Below, in pieces: positions 26,367-36,510 of a DNA stretch of 43,398 nucleotides. A program made the translations under genes and the position numbers. The stretch comes from Ferrithrix thermotolerans DSM 19514. Lineage in GTDB: Bacteria; Actinomycetota; Acidimicrobiia; Acidimicrobiales; Ilumatobacteraceae. A model generated the notes under the pieces. It saw nothing but the letters and a program-made list of their open reading frames with translations, was not told the DNA's origin and did not search any database. Location: contig CAMATY010000004.1 in the NCBI GenBank assembly GCA_945861325.1, positions 1-43,398 of the forward strand, in the 5' to 3' direction. How positions within the stretch are numbered: the first letter of the stretch is position 1; every line of letters begins with the position of its first letter.

Positions 26367-28445
26367 TTATTCGGTAATTTCGCTTGGCTTTGCCCCAGGT
26401 GATGGCTCAACAATTTGTGGTCGGCCCAAGCCTTGTTGGACAAGCCGAGAAACCGTTGCACCATCAATAGTCTCTTGTTCAAGCAACAGTTCGGCAACGA
26501 GATCTAAACCAGCACGATTCTTTTCGAGCAGAACACCAGCTCGAACTTCTTGTTGACGAAGGATCAAACCGATCTCGGAGTCAATCATTCGCGCTGTCTC
26601 ATCTGAGTACTCACGACCACTTGTCATTAGATCTTCGCCAAGAAATACTTGTTGTTGACCACTCCATGCCATTGGTCCGACAGCATCGCTCATTCCCCAC
26701 TCGCGCACCATGCGCCGAGCAATTGAAGTTGCCTGCTCAAGGTCGTTAGCTGCACCACTATTGAGATGGCCAAACACAATCATTTCGGCGACTCGACCGC
26801 CCATGGCTTTGCAAATCATGTCATTGAAATATTCGCGCGAATATGTGTGTCGTTCTTCGGGGAGTGTCCAAGTGATTCCGAGTGCTAATCCACGCGGCAA
26901 AATTGTTACTTTATGTAACGGATCGCTATTTGGCAAAACAGTTGCCAACACCGCATGGCCACTTTCGTGATATGCAGTTGCCCGTTTCTCTTCGGCGTTC
27001 AGCACCAGACTTTCGCGGCGAGCACCCATGATCACGCGGTCGCGTGCATTTTCGAAGTCAATATGTTCAATGATTTTTGAACCACGACGAACTGCAAGTA
27101 GCGCAGCCTCGTTAATTAGGTTCGCAAGGTCAGCACCACTCATGCCGGGTGTTGCTTTAGCAATTGTCTCGAGCACGATATCTGTGCCCATTCGCTTGCC
27201 TTTTGAGTGAACTCGCAGAATCGCCAACCGTTCTTCACATTCTGGCAGTGGCATTATCACTTGACGATCAAATCGACCAGGACGAAGTAACGCAGGATCT
27301 AAAATGTCAGGGCGATTCGTTGCCGCCATGACGATTACGCCTTCGGTTGTTTCAAAGCCGTCCATTTCAGCGAGCAATTGATTTAGTGTTTGCTCACGCT
27401 CATCGTGGCCGCCACCGAGGCCAGCGCCACGCTTGCGACCGATTGAGTCGATTTCGTCAACGAAAATAATCGCTCGTCCCATTTTTCGTGCTTGCTGAAA
27501 CAAGTCGCGCACTCGGCTTGCGCCAACACCAACGAACATCTCCATGAAGTCAGAACCTGTTACAGATAAAAACCCGACTCCGGCTTCGCCTGCAACCGCT
27601 CTGGCGAAAAGTGTCTTGCCTGTTCCGGGAGGGCCAACTAGCAGCACACCCTTTGGTACTCGCGCACCAATTTCTTTAAAGCTTTCTGGCATCTTCAAGA
27701 AGTCAACAACCTCTTTAATTTCTTGCTTCACGCCGTCGTATCCTGCGACATCAGCAAAAGTTGTTGCTGGCTTATCGGCATTGTAATTTTTTGCACGACT
27801 GCGACCAATTGACATGATGCTGCCCGCTTGACCCATTGCGCGTTTTTGCATCCAAAGGAAAAAACCCATGATCAGAAAAAATGGCAACAACAATGGAATC
27901 AAATTGGTAAGGAAGTTTCCTTGAGGAGTTGAATAGTCGTAGTCAACCCCTTTTTCTTTGAGCAAAGTTTCGTCGCTTGCAGAAAGTGCAACTGCGCCTG
28001 TTGTTGTGAACTCGCCGCCGTCTTTAAGTTTTCCGCTGATGACATTTGATAAATTATTGATCTCAACACTTGAGACTTGGTTTTGCTTAACGCGGTCTAA
28101 AAACTCGGTATAGCTCAGTTTGGTTGCAGTTGTACTAGGCCAGATACGCGGGCCGACAATCAATAAAACCACGACGGCCACGATCGCCCATGTTGCCCAC
28201 TTTGGCATTGCTGGCTTCTTCGTGTCGCCTACTGTGGCGCCGCCTTTGCTGACGTTGTTGGCAGAACTTTTGCCAGTGAAGCTGCTGAATTTACTAGTTG
28301 ATTTTTTTTGCTTTCCAGAATTGCGTTTTGGAGATGGCTTTGATGGTGGCGGCGGCGGGGGGAGTTTTGTCACGAGTTCAATGATACGACCAGCCTGTGT
28401 TTCGCAACACGGGCAGAACATGAACTGAGCAATCTGCTTATCCAC
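26367..28445 (-). CDS. ftsH: ATP-dependent zinc metalloprotease FtsH
   Basis: GPPGTGKT Walker [42 protein letters not shown] zinc site; long N-terminal extension with CPCC and polyproline if GTG at 28445 is used. Confidence 0.96.
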   Translation of the reverse strand: MDKQIAQFMFCPCCETQAGRIIELVTKLPPPPPPSKPSPKRNSGKQKKSTSKFSSFTGKSSANNVSKGGATVGDTKKPAMPKWATWAIVAVVVLLIVGPRIWPSTTATKLSYTEFLDRVKQNQVSSVEINNLSNVISGKLKDGGEFTTTGAVALSASDETLLKEKGVDYDYSTPQGNFLTNLIPLLLPFFLIMGFFLWMQKRAMGQAGSIMSIGRSRAKNYNADKPATTFADVAGYDGVKQEIKEVVDFLKMPESFKEIGARVPKGVLLVGPPGTGKTLFARAVAGEAGVGFLSVTGSDFMEMFVGVGASRVRDLFQQARKMGRAIIFVDEIDSIGRKRGAGLGGGHDEREQTLNQLLAEMDGFETTEGVIVMAATNRPDILDPALLRPGRFDRQVIMPLPECEERLAILRVHSKGKRMGTDIVLETIAKATPGMSGADLANLINEAALLAVRRGSKIIEHIDFENARDRVIMGARRESLVLNAEEKRATAYHESGHAVLATVLPNSDPLHKVTILPRGLALGITWTLPEERHTYSREYFNDMICKAMGGRVAEMIVFGHLNSGAANDLEQATSIARRMVREWGMSDAVGPMAWSGQQQVFLGEDLMTSGREYSDETARMIDSEIGLILRQQEVRAGVLLEKNRAGLDLVAELLLEQETIDGATVSRLVQQGLGRPQIVEPSPGAKPSEITE

Positions 28446-28480
28446 CCAGTTGAAGCGCTGGTGAATTATGGTAGTGATAT

Positions 28481-28711
28481 ATGGCTCGTCGGTGTTCTCG
28501 TTCTACTTGCAGTGAACTTGCAACAATTACGCTGACGTATCAATACAGCCGTGCACTTATTTGGGTAGATGATTTAACCTTCGATCGAGATCCGCATGCA
28601 TACGATTTGTGCGAGCGTCACGGCGCGCGAGTCGTAGCACCATCGGGTTGGCGTTTAGAAGATCGTCGAAGTCGCTTTCGAGCTGCTGAGCCAAACCGCC
28701 TTGCGGGATGA
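28481..28711 (+). CDS. DUF3499 family protein
   Basis: MARRCSRSTCSELATITLTYQYSRALIWVDDL...YDLCERHGARVVAPSGW. Confidence 0.88.
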   Translation: MARRCSRSTCSELATITLTYQYSRALIWVDDLTFDRDPHAYDLCERHGARVVAPSGWRLEDRRSRFRAAEPNRLAG

Positions 28712-29469
28712 GTCAGGCGCCTTGGGCTCCACCATTCGGGCAGGAGCCTGCTAGCCAGACACAACAAGAGCAAATTACAAAATTTTCAATTCGCATCGTG
28801 TTGGGTGTGTGGACTTCAAGTTACGCGATCGCAATCAGTCTTACTTCGTTGATTTTGGTGCTGACCGGCAACACCAATATTCCAAGTGGTGCCGAACCGA
28901 ATTGGTTTCTCGGGGTCACAGCAGTTTTTCTTTGGGGTCCATTTGTTGGTGGATTAATTATTGTTTCTCGTCGAGTTGGGAGCGGTAATTTTATGAAAGA
29001 TTTTTTTCTCAGCTTTCGGTTGATTGATCTAGTCGGTGTGCCGATTGGTGTGATTAGTCAAATTTTTTTAGTCGGTCTAGTAACTTGGCCATTTAAAGTT
29101 TTGTTTCCAGAGAAATTTGATGCAGAAAATGTTGAGAAGCGGGCTCGAGATCTTTTCAATAATGCTCACGGGGTCTGGCTTGGTGTGCTGATCATCGTTG
29201 TTGTTTTTGGTGCGCCGGTTGTCGAAGAGCTCGTCTATCGCGGATTAATTCACGGACATTTACGCGGGTCAATAAATCAATACGCTGCGCTGGTAATTAC
29301 CGCAGTTTGGTTTGCGGGCATTCATTTGCAAGTTGTCGAGTTTCCTGGTTTGTTTGCGTTTGCATTAGTGCTTGGAACTTGTTTTCATTTAACCAAACGG
29401 CTCGGCATGTCTATTTTTGCTCACATCGCTTTTAATGCAACTGGACTTGTGCTTGTTGCATTGCTGTGA
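28708..29469 (+). CDS. CPBP-family intramembrane glutamic endopeptidase
   Basis: APVVEELVYRGLIHG (EExxxR), FAGIHLQ, FAHIAFNATG; multipass. Confidence 0.9.
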   Translation: MSQAPWAPPFGQEPASQTQQEQITKFSIRIVLGVWTSSYAIAISLTSLILVLTGNTNIPSGAEPNWFLGVTAVFLWGPFVGGLIIVSRRVGSGNFMKDFFLSFRLIDLVGVPIGVISQIFLVGLVTWPFKVLFPEKFDAENVEKRARDLFNNAHGVWLGVLIIVVVFGAPVVEELVYRGLIHGHLRGSINQYAALVITAVWFAGIHLQVVEFPGLFAFALVLGTCFHLTKRLGMSIFAHIAFNATGLVLVALL

Positions 29470-29505
29470 GTGTTAATTTTGTTTTAAGACTAGAGTTTTA
29501 AAATC

Positions 29506-31923
29506 GTGCGAATTAAACCAATCAGCAGCTGGAGTGCCCAGCAAGTCATCTCGGCGCTCGTTATTGGTGGCTCAACCTTGATGCTGTTTTTAACTATGCA
29601 TCCAGAACTAATTTTTGCGAATAACACACCAACTGGTGGCGACATGGGCGCTCACGTTTATGGGCCAGCGTTTCTTCGAGATTTTCTCTTGCCACATTTT
29701 CGCCTTACAGGATGGAGTAATGACTGGTACGCGGGCTTCCCGATGTATCGGTTTTACATGCTGATCCCGGCACTTTTAGTAGTTGCTGTTGATCTGGTTG
29801 TGCCATACGGAGTCGCTTTAAAAATTATTGCGGTGATCGGTATTTTGACATTGCCACTGTGCGCATGGCTATTTGGCAAGTTTTCTCGAATGTTGTTTCC
29901 AATTCCCGAGGTGTTGGCGCTTGCAACGGTCGTGTTTTTATATGACGAGAGTTTTACGATTTACGGTGGAAACATCGCGTCAACGATGGCTGGCGAGTTC
30001 TCGTTCTCGATCGCGCTTTCGCTTGCAGTTCTTACATTCGGTTTATTTATTCGTGCAATGGATGAGAATCGCGGTCGAATGGTTACTGCGGCGGTGCTCG
30101 CGCTGAGCGCTCTAAGTCACGGCATTGTCCTGTTGTTCGTTTTTGGTGGGGTTGCGCTGATTGCTGTGGTCTGGCAAGTTCTAAATACTTCCCGCAAAGT
30201 TCTCAAATCTGCATGTCTAATAATTGGTACCGCAATTTTGCTGTCAGCGTTTTGGGTCTTTCCATTTCTAACGGATCATGCCTATATGACCGACATGAAG
30301 TATGAACCCCGACCGAGCGGTACTGCTGATTCATTTTGGAAGATGTTCTTTCCATTGCCGATTTATTGGAATATTTTCATCACCCTGTTTGCAATCGTCG
30401 GGCTTGTTGCTTGTGTAGTGCGGCGCAATCGTGTCGGTATTTGGATGGGTATTTACTGTGTTGTAATCGCAGTCGGCGTTTTTGTTGGTCGAGGTAGTTT
30501 GCCCGTGATCGGATTGCTGTGGAACCCGCGACTGTTGCCGTTTTTGTATTTGCTTCGATACATGCTCATGATGATCGGACTGTACGAACTAATTGTCGGG
30601 TCAATTCGAGTGATGCATTTGCTTCGAATTGCAAAACATGCTCTCGGCGCAGAATCACTTGAGCCAGTTGCGCCAATTCTTTCGTTGCGCAACAATCTTC
30701 AATTTAATTTGTCGTGGGTGACGGCGATGATGATTTTGGTCTTCAGCGTGATCGGATTTAGATTCCAAGAACTTCCTTTCGGAAAAATCATCACAACCGA
30801 ATCTGGCACGATGCAATATAGGTGGGGTCCATTTTCAACGAACGCTTCAAACGATGGATTTGTAGACGGGTGGGCTCGCTGGAACTTCACCGGGTACGAA
30901 GGCAAGAGTGCCTACGCCGAATATCGCGATCTAGTTGAGACGATGAAGGCTCTAGGTGAGAATTCGGCGCACGGTTGTGGCCGCGCACTTTGGGAGAGCA
31001 GTGGAGAATTAAATAAGTACGGCACAACGATGTCGCTGATGCTCTTGCCACATTGGACAAATGGTTGTATCGGTTCTATGGAAGGTTTGAACTTTGAGGC
31101 TGCCGGCACGACGCCTTATCACTTCATTACTTCGGCTGCGATGTCAAAACAAAGTAGCAATCCTGTTCGTGAGTTGCGTTACGACGACAACAAAGCCGGT
31201 CTCGGTGTTCGTTATATGCAAGATCTAGGCGTTAAATATTTTACGGCGTTTACAAAAGAGGCGATCGATCAAGCAAACCTACAATCTGCGCTTGCTGTAG
31301 TTGGGCGTAGTGGCCCGTGGATGGTTTACGAAGTAAGCAACACCGAATTGGTCGTGCCACTCGCAGTACAGCCTGTGATTGTGAACGCAAGAAACGGTGA
31401 TGCAAAAGAGCGTTGGCTAGAGATCGGTACAAGTTGGTTTCAGCATCCCGAAGATTGGTCGGCAATGCCGGTGGCCAGTGGGCCAGAAAATTGGCAACGC
31501 ATTGATGTTGAAATTGATTTAAATCGACGCGAAGGCGAACCGGGTAAACCAAATCGTCGTGTTGATATTGTCAAGCCAAAGCAGGCAATTGATGTTGTAG
31601 CAACTAAGGCTGTGCAAATTTCAAATGTAGTTCTTGAAGACTCGGCAATTTCTTTTAGCGTCAGCGAAATTGGTCAGCCAGTTCTGGTGCGCATGAGTTA
31701 TTTTCCTAATTGGAAAATCTCTGGAGCCGAGGGCCCTTACCGTGTCGCACCAAACTTGATGGTGGTTGTACCGACACAAAAAGAAGTTCGATTACATTAC
31801 GGCTACACAAAGTTTGAAATGTTCGCCTATTTGTTAACGGCAATCGGTATTGCAATCGTAATGATCCGCTGGCGTCGACGAACTAATTTGGGCGCTGAAA
31901 CTATTGAGGTTTCAACCAACTAG
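29506..31923 (+). CDS. Large multipass membrane protein, GT-C / PTPS-related-membrane-domain-like
   Basis: NNTPTGGDMGAHVYGPAFLRDFLLP, GWSNDWYAGFPMYRFYMLIPAL, many TM helices, C-terminal beta domain (VRMSYFPNWKISGAEGPYRVAPNLMVVV) and final TM. Confidence 0.7.
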   Translation: MRIKPISSWSAQQVISALVIGGSTLMLFLTMHPELIFANNTPTGGDMGAHVYGPAFLRDFLLPHFRLTGWSNDWYAGFPMYRFYMLIPALLVVAVDLVVPYGVALKIIAVIGILTLPLCAWLFGKFSRMLFPIPEVLALATVVFLYDESFTIYGGNIASTMAGEFSFSIALSLAVLTFGLFIRAMDENRGRMVTAAVLALSALSHGIVLLFVFGGVALIAVVWQVLNTSRKVLKSACLIIGTAILLSAFWVFPFLTDHAYMTDMKYEPRPSGTADSFWKMFFPLPIYWNIFITLFAIVGLVACVVRRNRVGIWMGIYCVVIAVGVFVGRGSLPVIGLLWNPRLLPFLYLLRYMLMMIGLYELIVGSIRVMHLLRIAKHALGAESLEPVAPILSLRNNLQFNLSWVTAMMILVFSVIGFRFQELPFGKIITTESGTMQYRWGPFSTNASNDGFVDGWARWNFTGYEGKSAYAEYRDLVETMKALGENSAHGCGRALWESSGELNKYGTTMSLMLLPHWTNGCIGSMEGLNFEAAGTTPYHFITSAAMSKQSSNPVRELRYDDNKAGLGVRYMQDLGVKYFTAFTKEAIDQANLQSALAVVGRSGPWMVYEVSNTELVVPLAVQPVIVNARNGDAKERWLEIGTSWFQHPEDWSAMPVASGPENWQRIDVEIDLNRREGEPGKPNRRVDIVKPKQAIDVVATKAVQISNVVLEDSAISFSVSEIGQPVLVRMSYFPNWKISGAEGPYRVAPNLMVVVPTQKEVRLHYGYTKFEMFAYLLTAIGIAIVMIRWRRRTNLGAETIEVSTN

Positions 31924-31934
31924 AATTCTCGGTC

Positions 31935-33287
31935 GTGCCAAACTTAGATGCGATCGTCAAGGCCTACGACATTCGGGGTACTGTGCCCGATCAACTTGAC
32001 CCACAAGTCGCTCATGCACTCGGTGTTGCTTTTGCTAAATTCTCGAAAGCCAAATTAATTGTCGTTGCTTTTGATATGCGTCCAAGTGGGCCAGATTTAG
32101 CCGACGCATTTAAGCAAGGGCTGACAGAACAAGGCGTTGATGTAATTAATTTAGGACTGGCTAGCACTGACTTGTTGTATTTCGCTTCAGGAAAACTTGA
32201 TGCACCCGGCGCAATGTTTACTGCTTCGCATAATCCTGCACAGTACAACGGCATCAAATGCTGCCTGTCTGGTGCGCGTTCGGTTGGTATCGATAATGGT
32301 CTGCGCGAAATGAAGGCAATTGCTCAAGACGTCCTAGACGGCAAAGGACCGGAAATTGCAAAAAAACTAGGCGAAGTTACCAAGAAAAATATGTTGGCCG
32401 AATTTGTAGATCATGTCGTGAGCTTCATTGACGTAAATTCACTTCGTAAATTGAAAATCGTCGCTGATACAGCAAACGGCATGGGCGGACTTGTTGCCCC
32501 AGCAGTATTTGATCGACTCGGCGAATTTGAGCTTGAAGTGATGTATGGCGAACTTGATGGAACTTTTCCTAATCATCCTGCCGACCCAATTCAGCCGGCT
32601 AATCAACGCGATCTGCAGGCACGAGTGATTGCCGGCAAATTTGATGTGGGTTTGGCGTTTGACGGTGATGCTGATCGCGTGTTTTTGGTCGATGAAAATG
32701 GCAACAGTGTTTCAGGCAGCACTACAACAGCTCTACTTGCATCTGTTTTCTTGAGGACACACCCAGAGTCGACAATTCTTTATAATTTAATTTGTTCGCG
32801 AGTAGTTCCAGAAACAATTTCGGCTCTCGGCGGCACTCCGATTCGCACGAAGAACGGTCACAGCTATATGAAACAAGTGATGGCCCAAACGGGTGCGGTA
32901 TTCGCCGGAGAGCACTCTGGCCACTATTACTTTGCGGACAACTACCGCGCTGATAGTGGACTGATTGCAACGATGGTCGTGCTTGGCGAAATGGGACGAA
33001 CAGGTAAGTCGCTATCGCAATTGCGGGCTCCATTCGAAAAGTACGCCGGCAGTGGAGAAATCAATACTCAAGTGACAGATATTGCAGTTGTTATAGACCG
33101 CGTGGCCAAACAGTTTGCGGCTTATCCACAAGATCATTTAGATGGGCTAACTGTTGATTGTGGCTCGTGGTGGTTTAATGTGCGCTCTTCGAATACCGAG
33201 CCGCTATTGAGATTGAATCTTGAGGCAGCAACTCGTGAAGAGTGTGATCAACATGTCGCCGAATTATTGATGTTAATCACCAGCTAA
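31935..33287 (+). CDS. manB: Phosphomannomutase/phosphoglucomutase
   Basis: VKAYDIRGTVPDQ, TASHNPAQYNGIK, AFDGDADRVFLVDE, GEHSGHYYF, RSSNTEPLLRLN. Confidence 0.94.
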   Translation: MPNLDAIVKAYDIRGTVPDQLDPQVAHALGVAFAKFSKAKLIVVAFDMRPSGPDLADAFKQGLTEQGVDVINLGLASTDLLYFASGKLDAPGAMFTASHNPAQYNGIKCCLSGARSVGIDNGLREMKAIAQDVLDGKGPEIAKKLGEVTKKNMLAEFVDHVVSFIDVNSLRKLKIVADTANGMGGLVAPAVFDRLGEFELEVMYGELDGTFPNHPADPIQPANQRDLQARVIAGKFDVGLAFDGDADRVFLVDENGNSVSGSTTTALLASVFLRTHPESTILYNLICSRVVPETISALGGTPIRTKNGHSYMKQVMAQTGAVFAGEHSGHYYFADNYRADSGLIATMVVLGEMGRTGKSLSQLRAPFEKYAGSGEINTQVTDIAVVIDRVAKQFAAYPQDHLDGLTVDCGSWWFNVRSSNTEPLLRLNLEAATREECDQHVAELLMLITS

Positions 33288-33313
33288 CTCGCGCAAGTGT
33301 TAAAGTCTTACCC

Positions 33314-33559
33314 GTGAGTAACAGTGCAGTTGGCTTAAATTCGCGATTGCTCGAAATCTTGGCGTGCCCAAAAGATAAAGGAAGTTTAATTTATTACGAG
33401 GATGAACAATTTCTATATAACCCGCGTTTGCAGATGCTTTATGAAATTCGCCAAGGAATCCCGGTGATGTTAATTAACGAAGCAAAAACTGTAAATCAAC
33501 TAGAGCATGAGCGGCTAACTGCTAAGGCCCAAAAACTCGGTCTCAAACCAACTTTCTAA
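33314..33559 (+). CDS. Trm112-like protein
   Basis: LLEILACPKDKGSLIYYEDEQFLYNPRLQMLYEIRQGIPVMLINEA. Confidence 0.9.
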   Translation: MSNSAVGLNSRLLEILACPKDKGSLIYYEDEQFLYNPRLQMLYEIRQGIPVMLINEAKTVNQLEHERLTAKAQKLGLKPTF

Positions 33560-33606
33560 TTACAAAATTATCAACAATAATTATAAACGCTTAACTATTA
33601 AAAAAC

Positions 33607-33611
33607 AGGAG
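33607..33611 (+). promoter_or_regulatory. Shine-Dalgarno sequence (AGGAG) upstream of ahcY
   Basis: AGGAG 5 nt upstream of ATG at 33617. Confidence 0.65.
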
Positions 33612-33616
33612 TAAAT

Positions 33617-35071
33617 ATGTCATCGTCAAGTTTTGCCGCACGCAAGGATTACCGAGTTGCCGATCTCTCAATGGCGCCGTTCGGTCGCAAAGAGATCCAT
33701 CTGGCTGAGCATGAGATGCCAGGCTTGCGTGCGCTGCGCAAAGAGTTCGGTGCGTCACAGCCACTTAAGGGTGCGCGCATTTCTGGTTCGTTGCACATGA
33801 CGATTCAAACTGCAGTGTTGATTGAAACTCTTGTTCAACTCGGCGCAGAAGTTCGTTGGGCTAGTTGCAATATTTTCTCGACACAAGATCATGCGGCTGC
33901 TGCAGTTGTTGTCGGCCCAAATGGAACTGCAGAAAACCCGCAAGGTGTTCCTGTATACGCGTGGAAGGGTGAGACGCTTGAAGAATATTGGTGGGCTACT
34001 GATCAGATGATGACATGGCCAGACGGCGATGGCCCGAACATGATTCTTGATGATGGCGGCGACGCGACAATGTTGTTGCACAAGGGTGTTGAATATGAAA
34101 AGGCTGGCGCGGTTCCTGATCCGACGACGGCGTCTAATCCTGAACTTGCAATCGTGCTCGGGTTATTGCAACGCGGTTTAAAAACTAGCCCATCGCGTTG
34201 GACGAAGATGTCGAAACTCGTCAAAGGGGTTACCGAAGAAACAACAACCGGTGTCAAACGTCTTTACAAAATGGCCCAAGACAAAGAGTTGTTGTTTCCG
34301 GCGATCAATGTCAATGACAGCGTCACGAAAAGCAAGTTCGACAATCTTTATGGATGTCGACACTCTTTGATTGACGCACTTAATCGCGCGACTGATGTGA
34401 TGATTGCCGGCAAGATGGCAGTTGTTTGCGGATACGGCGACGTCGGTAAGGGATGTGCGCAAAGTCTTCGTGGCCAAGGTGCACGAGTTGTTGTTACTGA
34501 GATTGATCCGATTAATGCATTGCAGGCAGCGATGGAGGGTTACATCGTTAATACCCTCGAAAATGTTCTTAATGTTGCAGATATTTTTGTGACTGCGACT
34601 GGCAATGAAGCAATCGTGACCGCAGAGCACATGTCAAAAATGAAGCACAACGCAATTGTTTGCAACATTGGTCACTTTGATAACGAAATTGATATGGCAG
34701 GTCTGTCGCGCAGTGGTGCAACTCGCGATGAATTAAAGCCTGGCACTGACCTCTGGACATTTGCTGATGGACACGCTGTGATTGTTCTTGCCGAAGGACG
34801 CCTTGTGAACCTTGGCTGCGCAACTGGTCACCCGAGTTTTGTGATGAGTTGTTCGTTTACGAATCAAGTTATTGCGCAAATCGAGTTGTTCAACAACACC
34901 AAAAATTATCCACTGGGTGTTTATGTGTTGCCAAAACATCTTGACGAAAAAGTTGCGTCATTGCATTTAGATGCACTTGGTGCAATTTTGACAAAACTTT
35001 CAGATGAGCAATCTGAATATCTTGGCATTGAGCCAAGCGGTCCATTCAAAGCTGAGCGTTACCGCTATTAG
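33617..35071 (+). CDS. ahcY: Adenosylhomocysteinase
   Basis: [48 protein letters not shown]-terminal PFKAERYRY. Confidence 0.97.
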   Translation: MSSSSFAARKDYRVADLSMAPFGRKEIHLAEHEMPGLRALRKEFGASQPLKGARISGSLHMTIQTAVLIETLVQLGAEVRWASCNIFSTQDHAAAAVVVGPNGTAENPQGVPVYAWKGETLEEYWWATDQMMTWPDGDGPNMILDDGGDATMLLHKGVEYEKAGAVPDPTTASNPELAIVLGLLQRGLKTSPSRWTKMSKLVKGVTEETTTGVKRLYKMAQDKELLFPAINVNDSVTKSKFDNLYGCRHSLIDALNRATDVMIAGKMAVVCGYGDVGKGCAQSLRGQGARVVVTEIDPINALQAAMEGYIVNTLENVLNVADIFVTATGNEAIVTAEHMSKMKHNAIVCNIGHFDNEIDMAGLSRSGATRDELKPGTDLWTFADGHAVIVLAEGRLVNLGCATGHPSFVMSCSFTNQVIAQIELFNNTKNYPLGVYVLPKHLDEKVASLHLDALGAILTKLSDEQSEYLGIEPSGPFKAERYRY

Positions 35072-35098
35072 TTAACGAGCGTTACCGCTATTAGTTAA
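35054..35098. repeat. 23-bp tandem duplication spanning the ahcY stop codon (GAGCGTTACCGCTATTAGTTAAC)
   Basis: Copy 1 35054-35076; copy 2 35077-35098 (22 nt identical). Confidence 0.92.
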
Positions 35099-35715
35099 AC
35101 AGCAAGTTTTTTTACCGCTAAGCGTGGTAAAAAAAAGTGCACGAGTGGCCCGACACCAAAAGCGAATGCAAAAGTCGCGACACCGACTTGGCCACCAAGT
35201 AGCCAACCAGTTACGAGAACGATTACTTCTACTGCGGTACGACCGACGCGAATTGGTATTCCACGTTTGGCAAGACCAGTCATTAAACCGTCACGCGGAC
35301 CTGGTCCAAGTGCGCTACCAATATATAGACCAGATCCAATTGCGACAATAACGATCCCGGACAATGCCATTGGAACTCGAATAAAAATACTGGCTGGCTC
35401 GGGGATAATCGCTAGAGCGATATCGGCGACCAATCCAATTTCAAGTGCATTAAGAATCGTGCCAAGACCGGGTTTTTGTTTTAGTGGGATCCAAAGTAGG
35501 AGCAACGAAAAACCGGTGAGCACGATAATTTTGCCAATTGAGATGTCAGTTTGTTTAGCAATACCTTGATGAAATACATCCCACGGTGGTGCACCAATGT
35601 TGGCATTCATTTGAAGAGAAATACCAATTGAGAATAGCGATAGACCAATTACACAACGAATAAGTCGTCGACCAAGCCGATCACGAAATTCAAGCGTTTC
35701 TAGACCGATCACCAA
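35095..35715 (-). CDS. YczE/YitT-like integral membrane protein
   Basis: IGAPPWDVFHQGIAKQTDISIGKI, SALGPGPRDGLMTGLAKR, multipass. Confidence 0.82.
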   Translation of the reverse strand: MVIGLETLEFRDRLGRRLIRCVIGLSLFSIGISLQMNANIGAPPWDVFHQGIAKQTDISIGKIIVLTGFSLLLLWIPLKQKPGLGTILNALEIGLVADIALAIIPEPASIFIRVPMALSGIVIVAIGSGLYIGSALGPGPRDGLMTGLAKRGIPIRVGRTAVEVIVLVTGWLLGGQVGVATFAFAFGVGPLVHFFLPRLAVKKLAV

Positions 35716-35796
35716 CTCAGACTATCGGTCGCGGACTATTTGTGACGCTAGAGCAGTGCGCAATCTTGGAACACCCTGCCGACATAATCTCAAAAG

Positions 35797-36510
35797 ATGT
35801 TTAAAACTGCTTTAAGAAACTTTGTTGGCGAAGTTTTTGGAAATACATGTCCTGGTTGTCAAAAAGTTTGTTCTTCGGTCTGCAAAAACTGTATTGCACA
35901 ACTTTCAGATTTAACTTCTTCAGTCAGTTCGCCAAAGTTTCACAACACTAATTTGCACGGCGCCCTAAATCAACAAGTGATCGTCGCCTTCGGGTATAGC
36001 ACGGTCGTGCGCAAAATGATTCTGGCGATTAAATATCGCAATTTGAGATCATCAATTGCACTACTAGGCGGGGCATTGGCTGATCGAATTTTTGATGAGA
36101 CTGAAAAAACTCAACAGATGGTTAGTTTTATCACTTGGGCTCCAACAACAACTAAACGAAAACTTGAGCGCGGACATGATCACGCCGAAATTCTTGCTCG
36201 GTTTGTTGCCAGAGAGTTGAAACTTCCGTGTCGCAGTGTGTTGCGTCGGTTAACTGACCAACCGCAAACTGGTCGATCCCGTGAACAGCGACTTACGGCC
36301 CCGCAATTCAGTTCTCGTGCGATTGATAATCAGTGCGTTGTTGTGATCGATGACGTCGTCACAACGGGAGCAACGCTTAAAGGGGCATCACAAGCGCTTT
36401 ACAAATCGGGAGCCAATCTAGTTATCTGTGCGGCTGTAGCATCTACAGTCTTATGGCAATCCTCGACCGAGTCCTGCGTGCTGGCGAAGGCAAGAAAGTC
36501 AAGGCGCTAG
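35797..36510 (+). CDS. ComF family phosphoribosyltransferase-like protein
   Basis: N-terminal zinc-finger CPGCQKVCSSVCKNC, RGHDHAEILA, PRTase motif VVVIDDVVTTGATLKGA. Confidence 0.9.
   Translation: MFKTALRNFVGEVFGNTCPGCQKVCSSVCKNCIAQLSDLTSSVSSPKFHNTNLHGALNQQVIVAFGYSTVVRKMILAIKYRNLRSSIALLGGALADRIFDETEKTQQMVSFITWAPTTTKRKLERGHDHAEILARFVARELKLPCRSVLRRLTDQPQTGRSREQRLTAPQFSSRAIDNQCVVVIDDVVTTGATLKGASQALYKSGANLVICAAVASTVLWQSSTESCVLAKARKSRR

Noticed and set aside
33560-33616. Possible SAH riboswitch upstream of ahcY
   Set aside because: Only 57 nt, AT-rich, no evident pseudoknot-forming sequence; contains just an SD sequence.
34178-34630. 150-aa minus-strand ORF antisense to ahcY
   Set aside because: Overlaps highly conserved ahcY; no recognisable domain.
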